Shown here piece after piece: positions 44,478 to 53,640 of a DNA stretch of 64,000 nucleotides. The translations under genes and the position numbers were made by a program. Numbering within the stretch: the stretch's first letter is position 1; each line of letters starts with the position of its first letter. The DNA comes from Fuerstiella sp. GTDB taxonomy: Bacteria > Planctomycetota > Planctomycetia > Planctomycetales > Planctomycetaceae. Under the pieces are notes generated by a model. The model was not told the DNA's origin and made no database searches. It saw nothing but the letters and a program-made list of their open reading frames with translations. The DNA is taken from NCBI GenBank assembly GCA_029245955.1, contig JAQWOH010000019.1, positions 186,001-250,000 on the forward strand, in the 5' to 3' direction.

Positions 44478-45724
44478 GGTTTCAAGGTTCCATTTGTTGT
44501 TTTCACTGCACTCTTTCTCCTTGCAGGACGCGACGGTTTCACTGGCACGGCCGTCGGGATGGTCGCGTTGTGTTTTTTGAGTTCGGCATCGAGCAGTGCT
44601 TTCATCGCCGCCGCCTTTTCCGGCATCGTGTCGATCAGGTTTTTCGTTTCGCCGATGTCTTCTTTCAAATTGTACAGCTCGCTCCGTCCATCGGAGTAGA
44701 AATAGAGGTATTTCCAGTCGCCGTCCCGAACCACGCTACCCGTTTCGGACAAAGGAGTTAGCGGCTTCGCAACCGGATAGTGCCAGAACATCGGGCCGCG
44801 TTTGAACTTCGTGTCGCCTTTGAGCAGCGGGACAAGGCTCACGCTGTCCGGTGCGACTTCAGGCTTCTTTTCGATACCCGCCATTTCGAGCAACGTTGCG
44901 TAGTAATCGGTTCCGTGGATCGGCGTATCGCTGACCACGCCCTTGGAAACGCCGGGGCCTTCGGCAATGCAGGAAACGCGAATTCCGCCCTCATACAAAT
45001 CGCCTTTGTGTCCACGGAGCGGAGTGTTATCAGTTGCCGGTCTATAGCCACCGTTGTCGGATGTAAGAAAGATGACCGTGTTTTCGCGCAACCCTTTTTC
45101 GTCGAGCCACGAAAGGATGCGACCGATATTTTCGTCCATCGATTCCATCATCCCGCCATATTTCGGATTCTTGGCTTTTTTGGCCGCATACTTTTTTGTC
45201 TTTTCCGGCTTCGAGTGGAACGGCGCGTGTACCGTGTAGTAGCTCATGTAGAGCAGCCACGGCGCGTCGTTTTTCGAAAACTGGTCAAGCACACCGATTG
45301 CTTCGGTCGTCAGTCGGTCAGTCAGATATTCGCCTTTCGGACCGTCTTCCAGATGGGCGAGTTTGTACGGACTGAAATAGCCATCGCGTGGATGTCCTTT
45401 CCAGCCGCCGGCGATATTGACATCGAAACCCTGATCGGTCGGCAAATGCGTTTCGTCGTTATTCGTCAGGTGCCATTTCCCAAGAAAGCCGGTCTGATAG
45501 CCACCAGCTTTCAGGCTCTCCGCGAGTGTGACCGCCTCCAGTTCAAGATGGGAACGTTCTTGCGTACGTTTCAAAATTCCGCCTTTGGTTTCGCTGACAA
45601 AATTATCGACGAATCCGGAGGTCGACGGATAGCGCCCCGTCATAATCGCGGCGCGCGACGGCCCGCATATCGGACAGGCGGCATAGGCGTGTGAGAATCT
45701 GGCCATTAACAGGAAAGCCTCCAA
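44474..45724 (-). pseudogene. Sulfatase 6, 5'-truncated
   Basis: The open frame begins at a TTG right after the TGA of the GH32 gene and encodes 416 residues. The maturation motif CGPSR (Cys20) lies almost at the N-terminus, after ARFSHAYAAC. About 65 usual residues are missing: the signal peptide, the first strand and the DD metal pair. From the Cys onward it is intact: GKWHLTNN, SDNGGYRPATD and a basic C-terminal tail. Without export signal and ligands it should be inactive. A deletion joining the end of GH32 to the interior of the sulfatase gene explains it. The next gene overlaps its stop by an ATGA. Confidence 0.75.
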
Positions 45725-48229
45725 TCATTTGGTGTCGCTCCGTGTTGTCCAGATTGATTTCAACTGCCACGAGTTCAGCTTTTTCAGCATCGCGTCCTGT
45801 CCCTGCGCTCGGAGAGACACCCCGATGCTGTCTTCGCGGCCGGGATACACACGCATAGCGAGGTACTGGCGTTCGTTGACAAAGACCTCGACCACGCTTC
45901 GGTCGACAAAGACCCGTAATCGCAAAGGTTGACCGCCCCGCTGCGTGACGACTTGCTCGGGCGGACGTAGCCAGACATCGGGCAGGGTGCTTGAGCGGGA
46001 GCCGTCCAGAACGACCCTCCCGGGCGTGTCGTACCAGAATGCCAGTCTCTTATCATGGTTGTAGAAGGTGATCGAAGTCTGCTCTTCGGCGCCGGGCGAG
46101 CGCAGGACGTTGAGCTGCACCCAACGGGCGTTCTTGGGATCGATCTCCACCTCCAATTCCATGGTATTGCCCTCAATTCCTTTCAGGACAATCTCCTTGT
46201 TGGCAGGTATCACCGTTTCTCCGACGTGCTGGTGTTTCCCGCGAAGGGAAGCCGCGGCGGCGATCGGCTCGATTCGGAGAAGCTTGTCCGGGCCGAGGGT
46301 CAGCCGTTGTGGAAGCGACATTACCTGGTCCCAATCGTCACTGTGTTTTCCATGGTTGAAGTTTAGAATATTGAAAAGTCCGCCTTTGCCGTCTTCCCCC
46401 ATGCGCGGCGCGTGCACGCCGCCCGGCGCAACGGTGCCATGGTTGAAGCGGGCGTGATGGTAGGGTGTGAACCGGTGGTGTGTCTTGTCGTAGTCGCCCA
46501 GGAAGTACTGACCGCCGTTTGCATGACTGAAGAAGCTCAGGATGTACTTGTCTCCTATCCGCCTGAACTCCGGGCAGGATCCTTCGTCGTCATGGCGGAT
46601 GAAGGGCAGGGAAGTCAGGAAGCCGCCCCGCCCCTGCCAGTGCGCGAGATCCTTGGAGGTCCACACGGATCTGCCAACCAGACCGTAGTAGGTGTCACCT
46701 TCCTTCCAGATGCACGAATCACCCATGCCGCTGTTCACCGGCCCCATCTTGTCCCAATTGAGCAATAACGGATCGTCGGCAATGGCCACCATCTGACCCG
46801 CACCGATTCCGGGATAGAACGTGACCACCCGATCCTTCTCAACCAGAAAGCCGCCGGAATAGCACGCCTTCTCGATCCCCGGATGGATCGCATAGGGCAG
46901 GTCCTGCCAGTGGATCAGGTCATCGCTGACCGCGTGTCCGATGCTGGTTCGGTGCCAGCGTTTGATTATGTCCGCCGGATTGGGAAACTCATCGGGCGGC
47001 ATGGCAATGTAGAAGAAATGCCAGCGTCCTTGCCAGAAGCAGAGACCATTGGGATCGTTCATGCAGCTTTCCGGACTGGTGAAGTGATAGACCGGGCGAT
47101 ACGGGTCGGTCGCCAGCCGTTTGCGCGATTCCGCGAAACGAAGCATGAGTTCGTTTGTCTTAAGCTCTTTTTTCTGTTCGGCGAGGGTTTCAGAAAACAC
47201 CGTCCTCGGCACGGGAGACGCATATCGTTCAGGCCGGGGACTCCCAGGCGTGACCTTCAGAATGGCGGTGCCGCTGGATCGCGATCCGACGCGCACGGTG
47301 TAGCTGCCCGCATCGTCCTTTTTCACATTTCGAATCAGCAGGCTGGCCGCAGTGGCCCCGACGATCGGCTGACCGTCCTTAACCCATTGGAAAGGCCCGC
47401 CGCCGTCACCGGTGGCGGTCAAGGTGAAGTCACTGCCCGCCGTGATCTCGGCGCCCGCCGGTAACGGTGCCGTCGGCGTCGACGCTGGATGACCCTCGAT
47501 GGTGATGGCGGCCCGGACGATGTCGCCACCAGGGTCTCCGGCGCTATCGAATCGGAAGTACAGTTGGTCGCCCTTGGCCACCGCCACTCTCTTCAGTGCG
47601 TTTGTTGTCTCGCTCCCAATGTTGCCCAACGCGACGATCTGCATGTCGCCCGTGTCGCTCCGTTTCAGGATGCTGTAACCGATCCCGCGGCTTTGGGGTG
47701 AGGCGAGTTGGAAAGAGTAGCGAACATCGACCAAGAGGCCTTTGGGGGAAGTCCAACCGACAGCCAAACCGATGGGGGAAACGCCCGCTTTGGGATGCAA
47801 CAGCACTTCGCCGGCAGCCCACTTCGTGTGGTTGCGGCTGGAAAACAACTCGCCGCCGGTGTCGTTCCTGCCAATGCACCAGTAGCCCGATTCTTCACTC
47901 CACATCCTGGGCGGAGTCGCGAAGTCCGAACCCCATATTTGGTTTGCGTCGCGGTCGTTCCGTGTCAGCAACGGAAACGACGGAGTAACGCCGTCACGAA
48001 CGTCGAGCCGATACGACCAGGTGCTTTCCAAATCGTTCTCGGTATAGGAGAGGTCCTTTGCCAGCGACCACGTCTCTCCCCAGGCACGGTCGGGGCAACT
48101 TACCGCCAACGCGCACACCATCAGGGCCAATCCCATCGTCCACCTTGGAATCGCTGCAATCTCGTTGGATGAACCGTTTTGAACAGCGTGCTTGTGTGAA
48201 ACAATGAACTCAACGATGGAATGATTCAT
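45725..48229 (-). CDS. Exported GH32 glycosidase with Ig-like domain (fructan hydrolase)
   Basis: The start at 48229 overlaps the DUF1501 stop (ATGA) and follows AAGGAG at eight bases, giving 834 residues. A signal segment is at about 30-50. A beta-sandwich (about 52-245) and an Ig-like domain (about 255-327, DDAGSYTV) precede the GH32 five-bladed propeller. The nucleophile motif is NDPNG (391-395, Asp392), GSCPEF lies in the position of the acid/base EC motif, and VDRSVVEVFVN is in the C-terminal sandwich. GH32 enzymes cleave beta-fructosides such as levan, inulin and sucrose. The EC motif is replaced by a SCPE arrangement, so the acid/base Glu should be confirmed. It ends in a complete GH32-like C-terminus, directly followed in frame by the truncated sulfatase. 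Confidence 0.85.
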   Translation of the reverse strand: MNHSIVEFIVSHKHAVQNGSSNEIAAIPRWTMGLALMVCALAVSCPDRAWGETWSLAKDLSYTENDLESTWSYRLDVRDGVTPSFPLLTRNDRDANQIWGSDFATPPRMWSEESGYWCIGRNDTGGELFSSRNHTKWAAGEVLLHPKAGVSPIGLAVGWTSPKGLLVDVRYSFQLASPQSRGIGYSILKRSDTGDMQIVALGNIGSETTNALKRVAVAKGDQLYFRFDSAGDPGGDIVRAAITIEGHPASTPTAPLPAGAEITAGSDFTLTATGDGGGPFQWVKDGQPIVGATAASLLIRNVKKDDAGSYTVRVGSRSSGTAILKVTPGSPRPERYASPVPRTVFSETLAEQKKELKTNELMLRFAESRKRLATDPYRPVYHFTSPESCMNDPNGLCFWQGRWHFFYIAMPPDEFPNPADIIKRWHRTSIGHAVSDDLIHWQDLPYAIHPGIEKACYSGGFLVEKDRVVTFYPGIGAGQMVAIADDPLLLNWDKMGPVNSGMGDSCIWKEGDTYYGLVGRSVWTSKDLAHWQGRGGFLTSLPFIRHDDEGSCPEFRRIGDKYILSFFSHANGGQYFLGDYDKTHHRFTPYHHARFNHGTVAPGGVHAPRMGEDGKGGLFNILNFNHGKHSDDWDQVMSLPQRLTLGPDKLLRIEPIAAAASLRGKHQHVGETVIPANKEIVLKGIEGNTMELEVEIDPKNARWVQLNVLRSPGAEEQTSITFYNHDKRLAFWYDTPGRVVLDGSRSSTLPDVWLRPPEQVVTQRGGQPLRLRVFVDRSVVEVFVNERQYLAMRVYPGREDSIGVSLRAQGQDAMLKKLNSWQLKSIWTTRSDTK

Positions 48230-49635
48230 GCGAGAATCTCCTTGACGACATTCCCGGCGACATCGGTCAGGCGGAACGGACGGCCGTGGTGTTTGAACGT
48301 CAGTCGTTCGTGGTCGAGTCCCATCAAGTGGAGCATCGTGGCGTGCAGGTCGTTGATGTGGACCTGGCCTTCGACTCCGTAATAGCCGAAGTCGTCTGTG
48401 GCACCGTGAGTGATGCCGCCCTTCACGCCGCCGCCGGCCATCCACATCGTGAAGCCGTGATGATTGTGCTCGCGGCCGTCTCCGAATTGAGCGTGAGGCG
48501 TGCGTCCGAATTCGCCACCCCATAACACCAGTGTGTCGTCAAGCAGGCCGCGCGTTTTCAGATCGGCGAGCAACCCGGCAACCGGTTTGTCGGAAACCGC
48601 ACAGCGATCCGGCAATCCCGTTGAGATCTTGTTGTGATGATCCCAGCCCCCAAGCGAGACCTGAATGAACCGTACGCCTGCTTCGGATAAGCGTCTTGCT
48701 AATAAACACTGTCGCCCGAACGTGTCGGTCTGCTTCTCGCCAATGCCGTACAGAGCCTGCGTTTCCTTTGACTCCTCGGCGAAGTCCACCAGCTTGGGAG
48801 TCTCCGCCTGCATCTTGAAGGCGAGTTCGAAGGACTCGATCACGCCTTCCATCTGCTGATCGGTTTCGAGTCGCTCAAGCTGCCGACGATTCATCTGCTG
48901 AATCAGATCGATGCGGCGTCGCTGGACGTCTTCCGAAACAGACCTGTCCGTCAAGTGGCGGATCGGAGCCTTGTTCGGTGAAGAGCCAACACTCTGAATC
49001 GCCGTGCCCTGATGTATGGCGGCCAGGAATGCGCTGCTGTAGTTGCGTTCGCCTTCCTGCGGAAGAATGGTGATGTAGCTCGGCAACTGCTGGTTTTCCG
49101 TGCCGAGGCCATACGACAGCCATGAACCCATCGAAGGAACGACGTCGAACAGATTGCCAGTGTGCAGTTGTCGGATTGCGACCGGATGATTGGGGCTGCC
49201 TGCGTGGACGGCTCGCAACACGCAGAGGTCATCAGCGTGCTTCGCCGTGTGCGGCAGCAGGTCGCTCATGTAGAGCCCGCAGTCGCCCGCGTGCCTGAAA
49301 CCGGAGACGCTGCCAAGCAGCTTCGTGTTATCAAGACCGACCGTCGCTTCGGTCTCAGGCAGCTTGTAAGGCAGGTCACTTCCGGATCGTTTCTCAAGCT
49401 CCGGCTTATGATCGAAGAGGTCCATCTGAGATGGGCCTCCGGACATAAAGAGGAAGATGATCCGCTTCGCTCTTGCCGGGAAATGTGTTGGCTTAACAGC
49501 CAGAGGTGCACCGGCATTCCGCTTCGCCGGCGATGCGGCAACTGCCTGCTGAAGCATGGCACTCAACGCGAGCGAGCCAAAACCACAGCTGGTGGTGCGG
49601 AGGAAGTTGCGACGTGATGTTGTTGAGAATTGCAT
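48226..49635 (-). CDS. Tat-exported DUF1501 protein
   Basis: The 469-residue protein has a twin-arginine signal (TSRRNFLRTT ... SLALSAMLQQAVAA). Its DUF1501 body shows IIFLFMSGGPSQMDLFDHK, SPNHPVAIRQLHTGN, LGGWDHHN, GGEFGRTP and EHNHHGFTMWMAGGGVKGG. Fold comparisons place DUF1501 in the alkaline phosphatase/sulfatase superfamily; the natural substrate is unknown. DUF1501 genes are almost always next to PSCyt genes in planctomycetes, as here (80 bases downstream of one). Its stop overlaps the GH32 start, so it belongs to the same transcript. Confidence 0.9.
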   Translation of the reverse strand: MQFSTTSRRNFLRTTSCGFGSLALSAMLQQAVAASPAKRNAGAPLAVKPTHFPARAKRIIFLFMSGGPSQMDLFDHKPELEKRSGSDLPYKLPETEATVGLDNTKLLGSVSGFRHAGDCGLYMSDLLPHTAKHADDLCVLRAVHAGSPNHPVAIRQLHTGNLFDVVPSMGSWLSYGLGTENQQLPSYITILPQEGERNYSSAFLAAIHQGTAIQSVGSSPNKAPIRHLTDRSVSEDVQRRRIDLIQQMNRRQLERLETDQQMEGVIESFELAFKMQAETPKLVDFAEESKETQALYGIGEKQTDTFGRQCLLARRLSEAGVRFIQVSLGGWDHHNKISTGLPDRCAVSDKPVAGLLADLKTRGLLDDTLVLWGGEFGRTPHAQFGDGREHNHHGFTMWMAGGGVKGGITHGATDDFGYYGVEGQVHINDLHATMLHLMGLDHERLTFKHHGRPFRLTDVAGNVVKEILA

Positions 49636-49653
49636 TGGCTTGCGTCTTCATTG

Positions 49654-49709
49654 GTAGGGCCGGTTCCCACCGGCCAACTGATTTCTCGGCCGGTGGGAAC
49701 CGACCCTAC
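49654..49709. repeat. Long inverted repeat (22-bp arms) between PSCyt and DUF1501 genes
   Basis: Arms 49654-49675 and 49688-49709 pair with one mismatch around a 12-base loop. Both arms carry GGTTCCCACC or its complement, and the stem is very GC-rich. It lies in the 80-base gap between two genes otherwise in one operon, so it may attenuate transcription, protect RNA ends, or be a copy of a dispersed palindromic repeat. There is no T-tract after the stem on the minus strand, so a classical terminator is less likely. Confidence 0.8.
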
Positions 49710-49715
49710 GGCACC

Positions 49716-52700
49716 TCATTCACGAAACAGAAATCCGTTCGACCCAAGCATGGCGTGACACAACTGACTCCATGCGGCACCGCGGTTTCCCTTCAGGTCT
49801 TCGGTGCATTGATCGAGAAAGCTCAGCGCCGTCTCAATTTCATCGGATGCAGCCGGGCGACTCGTTGTCAGCAGATAAAGCCGGTCGATTCGAGCCCGTT
49901 CGTCTTCCGGTTCGTGCTTCGATAATCGTCCGGACAAAGCCGTGGCCTGCTGCTTCACGAACGGTGCGTTCAACAGAAACAACGCCTGCGTTGCCACGGT
50001 TGTGTTGGGCCGCGCACCGATGATGTCGTTGGGGTGTGGAAAGTCGAAGACACTGAGGATTTCGAGCTCGCCTTCCGGTCGCTTTCTCAGAAACGGCAGG
50101 TAAATGGTACGACGATTCTTCACATAATCGGGAACTTTGCTGCCCCATGTTGGTGGATTCACTTTGCCGCCGGCGCCTCGGATATTGCCTTTCAACTCCA
50201 GTCCCAGGGATGGTCCGCCTCGGCTCGGATCGAGCTGGCCGCTGGTCGCCAGCATGGTGTCCCGGATCGATTCAGCTGTGAGTCGACGACGAGGCATTTG
50301 CCACATCAGCCGGTTGTCCGGATCAGCCTCGGCCGCTTTGACGTTGTGAGTCGAAGCCATCTGATACGTGCGCGACAGCACCATCCGACGAATCGTCTTC
50401 TTCAAAGACCACCCGTCCTCGCCACGCATTCGAGAGGCCAGGAAATCCAGCAGTTCCGCATGGCTCGGCGATTCCCCGTGAACACCAAAATAGTCCACCG
50501 TGCGAACAAGCCCTTTGCCGAACACGTGGCGCCAGATACGATTGACCAGGACTCGCGAAGTCAGCGGGTTCAGTGAATCGGTTAACCATCGAGCCAGTTG
50601 CAGACGACCACTCGTGCCGTGCGGAACGGAGTAGTTCGTTGAAGTAGAAACCGCGGAAAGAAAACCGCGAGGAACGACGTCGCCGAGATTCTGAAAATCA
50701 CCGCGCCGGTAGATCGGGCTGTCGGCCGGTTCGTCGACATCACGGACCGCAAGCGCATGCTTGGGAGCATCGAGCTTCTCCGCCTGTGCGACTTTTACGG
50801 CCGCGTCCTTCAGTTGTTTATCCAGTTCGACTGCCCGCGCGTGGGCCTCTTTCTGGTCGGGCGTGACTGGTTTGACTGCGGCCAGTCCCTTTGCCCCGCC
50901 GCCGTAGAACTGGATCGCGTAATCGCCGTTGCCGAGATCGACCGCGTGCGAGTGGTTCAGCCCACCACCAGTCCATCCAGGAACGATGGCCTTCGCGAAC
51001 ACTGTCAGTTTTGTATCGGCCTGCGCACCTTTGACAGGACCACGTCGCAGGTCATCGAAATCGTCGAAGAAGAAAGTCCGCGAGCCGGCACTAACTCTAA
51101 GGTCATCGATCGCACCGCCGAATTTTGAGCTGCCGGGCGTCGCACTCGTGACACGAATTCTGACACTGCCTGAGCCATCGCCCGTGTAGTTGAACCGAAC
51201 AGGTTTCAACCGCTGAGCGTTCTTCGCTCCCGACCATGGGCCGGGGGCATGCCGGAATCCAACGAGGATACTTCCGTCTTCCCGCTGCAGGTCGATCTGC
51301 AGACCGTCACCAGCGGTCGTTCGCTGTGTGGCGCCCGCCCAGACACTCGGTCCGGCTTTGAAACTCAACTCGTAGTTTGTGCCCTTGTCGTTAGCAGCGA
51401 TCGGCTTTCTCAGGGTGAGAACATTCGCGTCTGAGCCGCCGGGGATCTTGATGAGCAGGCTCGTCAGCTCGGCCTGAAGCGTCTGCCGCTGAGACCGCAA
51501 ATCGGCGAGCATCTCCAGTCGCTGGGCCTGGTCGTCCGGCGAACGTCTCAAATCCGGGAGACGCACCTGTGTAATGGCACTCCACACACCCGGTCCGTCG
51601 TAGCTGGTCGTCCGAGTGCTGTGAAAGACCCCGGCCAGTGCGTAGTAGTCGGCAGTCGGGACCGGATCGAATTTGTGATCGTGACAGCGAGCGCAGGAGA
51701 TTGTCTGAGCAAGAAACGTTCTACCAATCCGGTCGATCTGATGATCAACCACATCCGCATCGAGCTGCTTCTTGATGTAGTTCTGCAGCGTCCACGGGCC
51801 GATTGCCAGATAACCGGTCGCAATAATCTGCTCACGCCGTTGCTCGTCGGATTCATACGAAAGCAGGTCACCCGCAATCTGCTCGTGAATAAAACGATCC
51901 AGCGGCTTGTCTGCATTGAATGCTGCGATCACATAGTCCCGGTAACGCCACGCATCGCGAATCAGGACGTTTCCCTGAATGTCAGCGAGGTCCGCATAGC
52001 ATGACAGATCAAACCAGTGCCGAGCCCAGTGATCACCAAACCCCGGTGAGTCGAGGAGTCGATCAACGAAGTTTTCATAGGCACGTTCAGAGGTGTCGTT
52101 AACAAACGCTTCGATTTCCTCAGGCGTCGGAGGCAGCCCGGTCAGGTCAAACGTCACTCGACGCAGCAACGTGTAGCGATCCGCATCCGCGGCCGGCGTG
52201 AGTCCTTCAGCTTCAAGCCGCGCAAGTACAAAGGCGTCCAGGTCATCACGAGCCCATTTCGCATCCTTCGTGACAGGTACGGCAGGACTGCCAATCGGCT
52301 GCAGAGCCCAGAGTTTTGCTGGATCGACCTTCGGTGCCTTCGACTTCCTCGGATCCGGGGCTCTCATCGAAATCCACTTCTCCAGCAGAGCGATCTCACT
52401 TGCCGGAAGCTTCTTATCCGGCGGCATCTCATAGCTCTGATATCGAACAGCCTCCATAAGCAGGCTTTCGTCCGGCTTACCCGGAACAATTGCCGCTCCT
52501 TCACTCCCGCCCTTTTCCCAGCCGTGCCGGGAATCAAGCACAAGCCCGCCTTTGGCCTTGCCGGAATCATGGCTGTGGCATTGATAACAACGCCGCTTGA
52601 GGATTGGCGCGATGTGCTTCTCGAAGAATGCGACGCCTTGAACATTCTCTGGGGTATTTGTGCCTTGAGCGGCCGTCACATCTGCTGAAGTGGTGATCAA

Positions 52701-52757
52701 CCAGGCGACGATTGCGACGACCAGCAACGTCGGACCGGTTCTAACGTGTAACGGCAT
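49716..52757 (-). CDS. PSCyt1/PSCyt2/PSD1 cytochrome-like protein
   Basis: The 1013-residue protein has a signal segment (residues 8-30), then a PSCyt1 domain with CYQCH (57-61, one covalent haem expected) and EMPPDKKLP. A DUF1549 (PSCyt2) region follows (about 145-390: RRVTFDLTGLPPTPEEIEAF, CARCHDHKFDPV with a second CxxCH). A beta-sandwich insertion occupies about 450-580 and a DUF1553 (PSD1) C-terminal region about 700-1000 (NRIWRHVFGKGLV). These large exported proteins occur almost only in planctomycetes and their relatives. It starts two bases after the GntR stop and precedes a DUF1501 gene, so it is the first structural gene of the locus. Confidence 0.9.
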   Translation of the reverse strand: MPLHVRTGPTLLVVAIVAWLITTSADVTAAQGTNTPENVQGVAFFEKHIAPILKRRCYQCHSHDSGKAKGGLVLDSRHGWEKGGSEGAAIVPGKPDESLLMEAVRYQSYEMPPDKKLPASEIALLEKWISMRAPDPRKSKAPKVDPAKLWALQPIGSPAVPVTKDAKWARDDLDAFVLARLEAEGLTPAADADRYTLLRRVTFDLTGLPPTPEEIEAFVNDTSERAYENFVDRLLDSPGFGDHWARHWFDLSCYADLADIQGNVLIRDAWRYRDYVIAAFNADKPLDRFIHEQIAGDLLSYESDEQRREQIIATGYLAIGPWTLQNYIKKQLDADVVDHQIDRIGRTFLAQTISCARCHDHKFDPVPTADYYALAGVFHSTRTTSYDGPGVWSAITQVRLPDLRRSPDDQAQRLEMLADLRSQRQTLQAELTSLLIKIPGGSDANVLTLRKPIAANDKGTNYELSFKAGPSVWAGATQRTTAGDGLQIDLQREDGSILVGFRHAPGPWSGAKNAQRLKPVRFNYTGDGSGSVRIRVTSATPGSSKFGGAIDDLRVSAGSRTFFFDDFDDLRRGPVKGAQADTKLTVFAKAIVPGWTGGGLNHSHAVDLGNGDYAIQFYGGGAKGLAAVKPVTPDQKEAHARAVELDKQLKDAAVKVAQAEKLDAPKHALAVRDVDEPADSPIYRRGDFQNLGDVVPRGFLSAVSTSTNYSVPHGTSGRLQLARWLTDSLNPLTSRVLVNRIWRHVFGKGLVRTVDYFGVHGESPSHAELLDFLASRMRGEDGWSLKKTIRRMVLSRTYQMASTHNVKAAEADPDNRLMWQMPRRRLTAESIRDTMLATSGQLDPSRGGPSLGLELKGNIRGAGGKVNPPTWGSKVPDYVKNRRTIYLPFLRKRPEGELEILSVFDFPHPNDIIGARPNTTVATQALFLLNAPFVKQQATALSGRLSKHEPEDERARIDRLYLLTTSRPAASDEIETALSFLDQCTEDLKGNRGAAWSQLCHAMLGSNGFLFRE

Positions 52758-52758
52758 A

Positions 52759-53505
52759 TCACTTCCCTCCGTTCATCGCCGGAGGCTGCCGCAATTCATC
52801 AAGCAGCCCGTTGTAGGCCGCACGAATGTGGTCTCGCATCTCACGCTGAGCCTGCTCGGCGTCACCTGCTGCGAGAGCTGAATAAATACGAGCGTGCAAC
52901 TTATTGGATTCTGCACGCCGATTGTCCGACCAGTGAATCCGATCAAGATGAGGCCGGACCTGAGCGAGTAAAACTCTGAGCAAATCCGTCATCACGGTGT
53001 TGCCGGACAGTCGCCCGATCTCCAGATGAAACTCGACATCCAGCCGGGCGTACTCGGGGGATTCATCCGCAAGCGGAATCTCAGCCATGTCGGCCAGTAT
53101 CTGCCTGAGCCGAAACAACTCCGACAGCTCTCGCCGCTGAGCCGTCTTCGCAACCATCGTCAATTCCAGCGCCTCACGTGTTTCCAGAATGTGGAACAGA
53201 TTCCTGTCCGGCGGTCCCGGCACCTCATCAAGTATTCGACTGGAGTCAGCCTGCACAGACTCAGATCTCTGAGAATCATCCTCGGACTGCACAATCGCCC
53301 CAACGCGCGGAAGGACCTTCACCAGCCCCTTGGCTTGCGCCGTCAACAACGCGTCGCGGACCGTCCCCGCCCTGACACCAAACCGAACAGCCAGTTCTCG
53401 AATTGGCGGAAGACGGTCCCCCGGTGCCAAACCATTGTCCACGATCAGATCACTCAGAAGTCCAACGAGTTCGACAGCATCAAACGTCTCTGTGACCGAT
53501 TTCAT
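52759..53505 (-). CDS. GntR/FCD-type (FadR subfamily) transcriptional regulator
   Basis: The 248-residue protein has an N-terminal winged helix (about 10-75; LPPIRELAVRFGVRAGTVRDAL, RVGAIV) and a helical FCD ligand domain (about 105-235). FCD-domain regulators usually bind small carboxylates or sugar acids, often through a metal held by Asp and His residues such as those in RLDVEFHLEIGRLSG. The stop lies two bases before the PSCyt start, so the regulator heads the long minus-strand operon. Three TGATnATCA sites lie upstream of it, pointing to autoregulation and control of the whole locus. Confidence 0.85.
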   Translation of the reverse strand: MKSVTETFDAVELVGLLSDLIVDNGLAPGDRLPPIRELAVRFGVRAGTVRDALLTAQAKGLVKVLPRVGAIVQSEDDSQRSESVQADSSRILDEVPGPPDRNLFHILETREALELTMVAKTAQRRELSELFRLRQILADMAEIPLADESPEYARLDVEFHLEIGRLSGNTVMTDLLRVLLAQVRPHLDRIHWSDNRRAESNKLHARIYSALAAGDAEQAQREMRDHIRAAYNGLLDELRQPPAMNGGK

Positions 53506-53532
53506 TCCGCCCCCTTCCTGACACTTGCCAGT

Positions 53533-53625
53533 TGATAATCAAAAACCACTGTTATTTAATGACATTTATGTAGCATCAGCCACCACTGATAATCACGAAC
53601 CTCATTGATCATCAGTATAAATGTC
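53533..53625. promoter_or_regulatory. Operator cluster of the GntR gene: three TGATnATCA sites and a 9-bp inverted repeat
   Basis: TGATAATCA occurs at 53533-53541 and 53587-53595, and TGATCATCA at 53606-53614. All are palindromic around a single central base. GACATTTAT (53561-53569) and ATAAATGTC (53617-53625) form a perfect inverted repeat over a 47-base spacer. The cluster lies 28-120 bases upstream of the regulator start, where its minus-strand promoter should be. FadR-type GntR proteins bind short palindromes of this shape. Confidence 0.6.
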
Positions 53626-53640
53626 GCGATGTCAAGCGTG

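Noticed and set aside
45725-45727. TGA between GH32 and the sulfatase considered as selenocysteine or recoded codon
   Set aside because: No SECIS-like structure or family Cys at this position; a deletion junction explains the arrangement more simply, so readthrough is mentioned only as a possibility.
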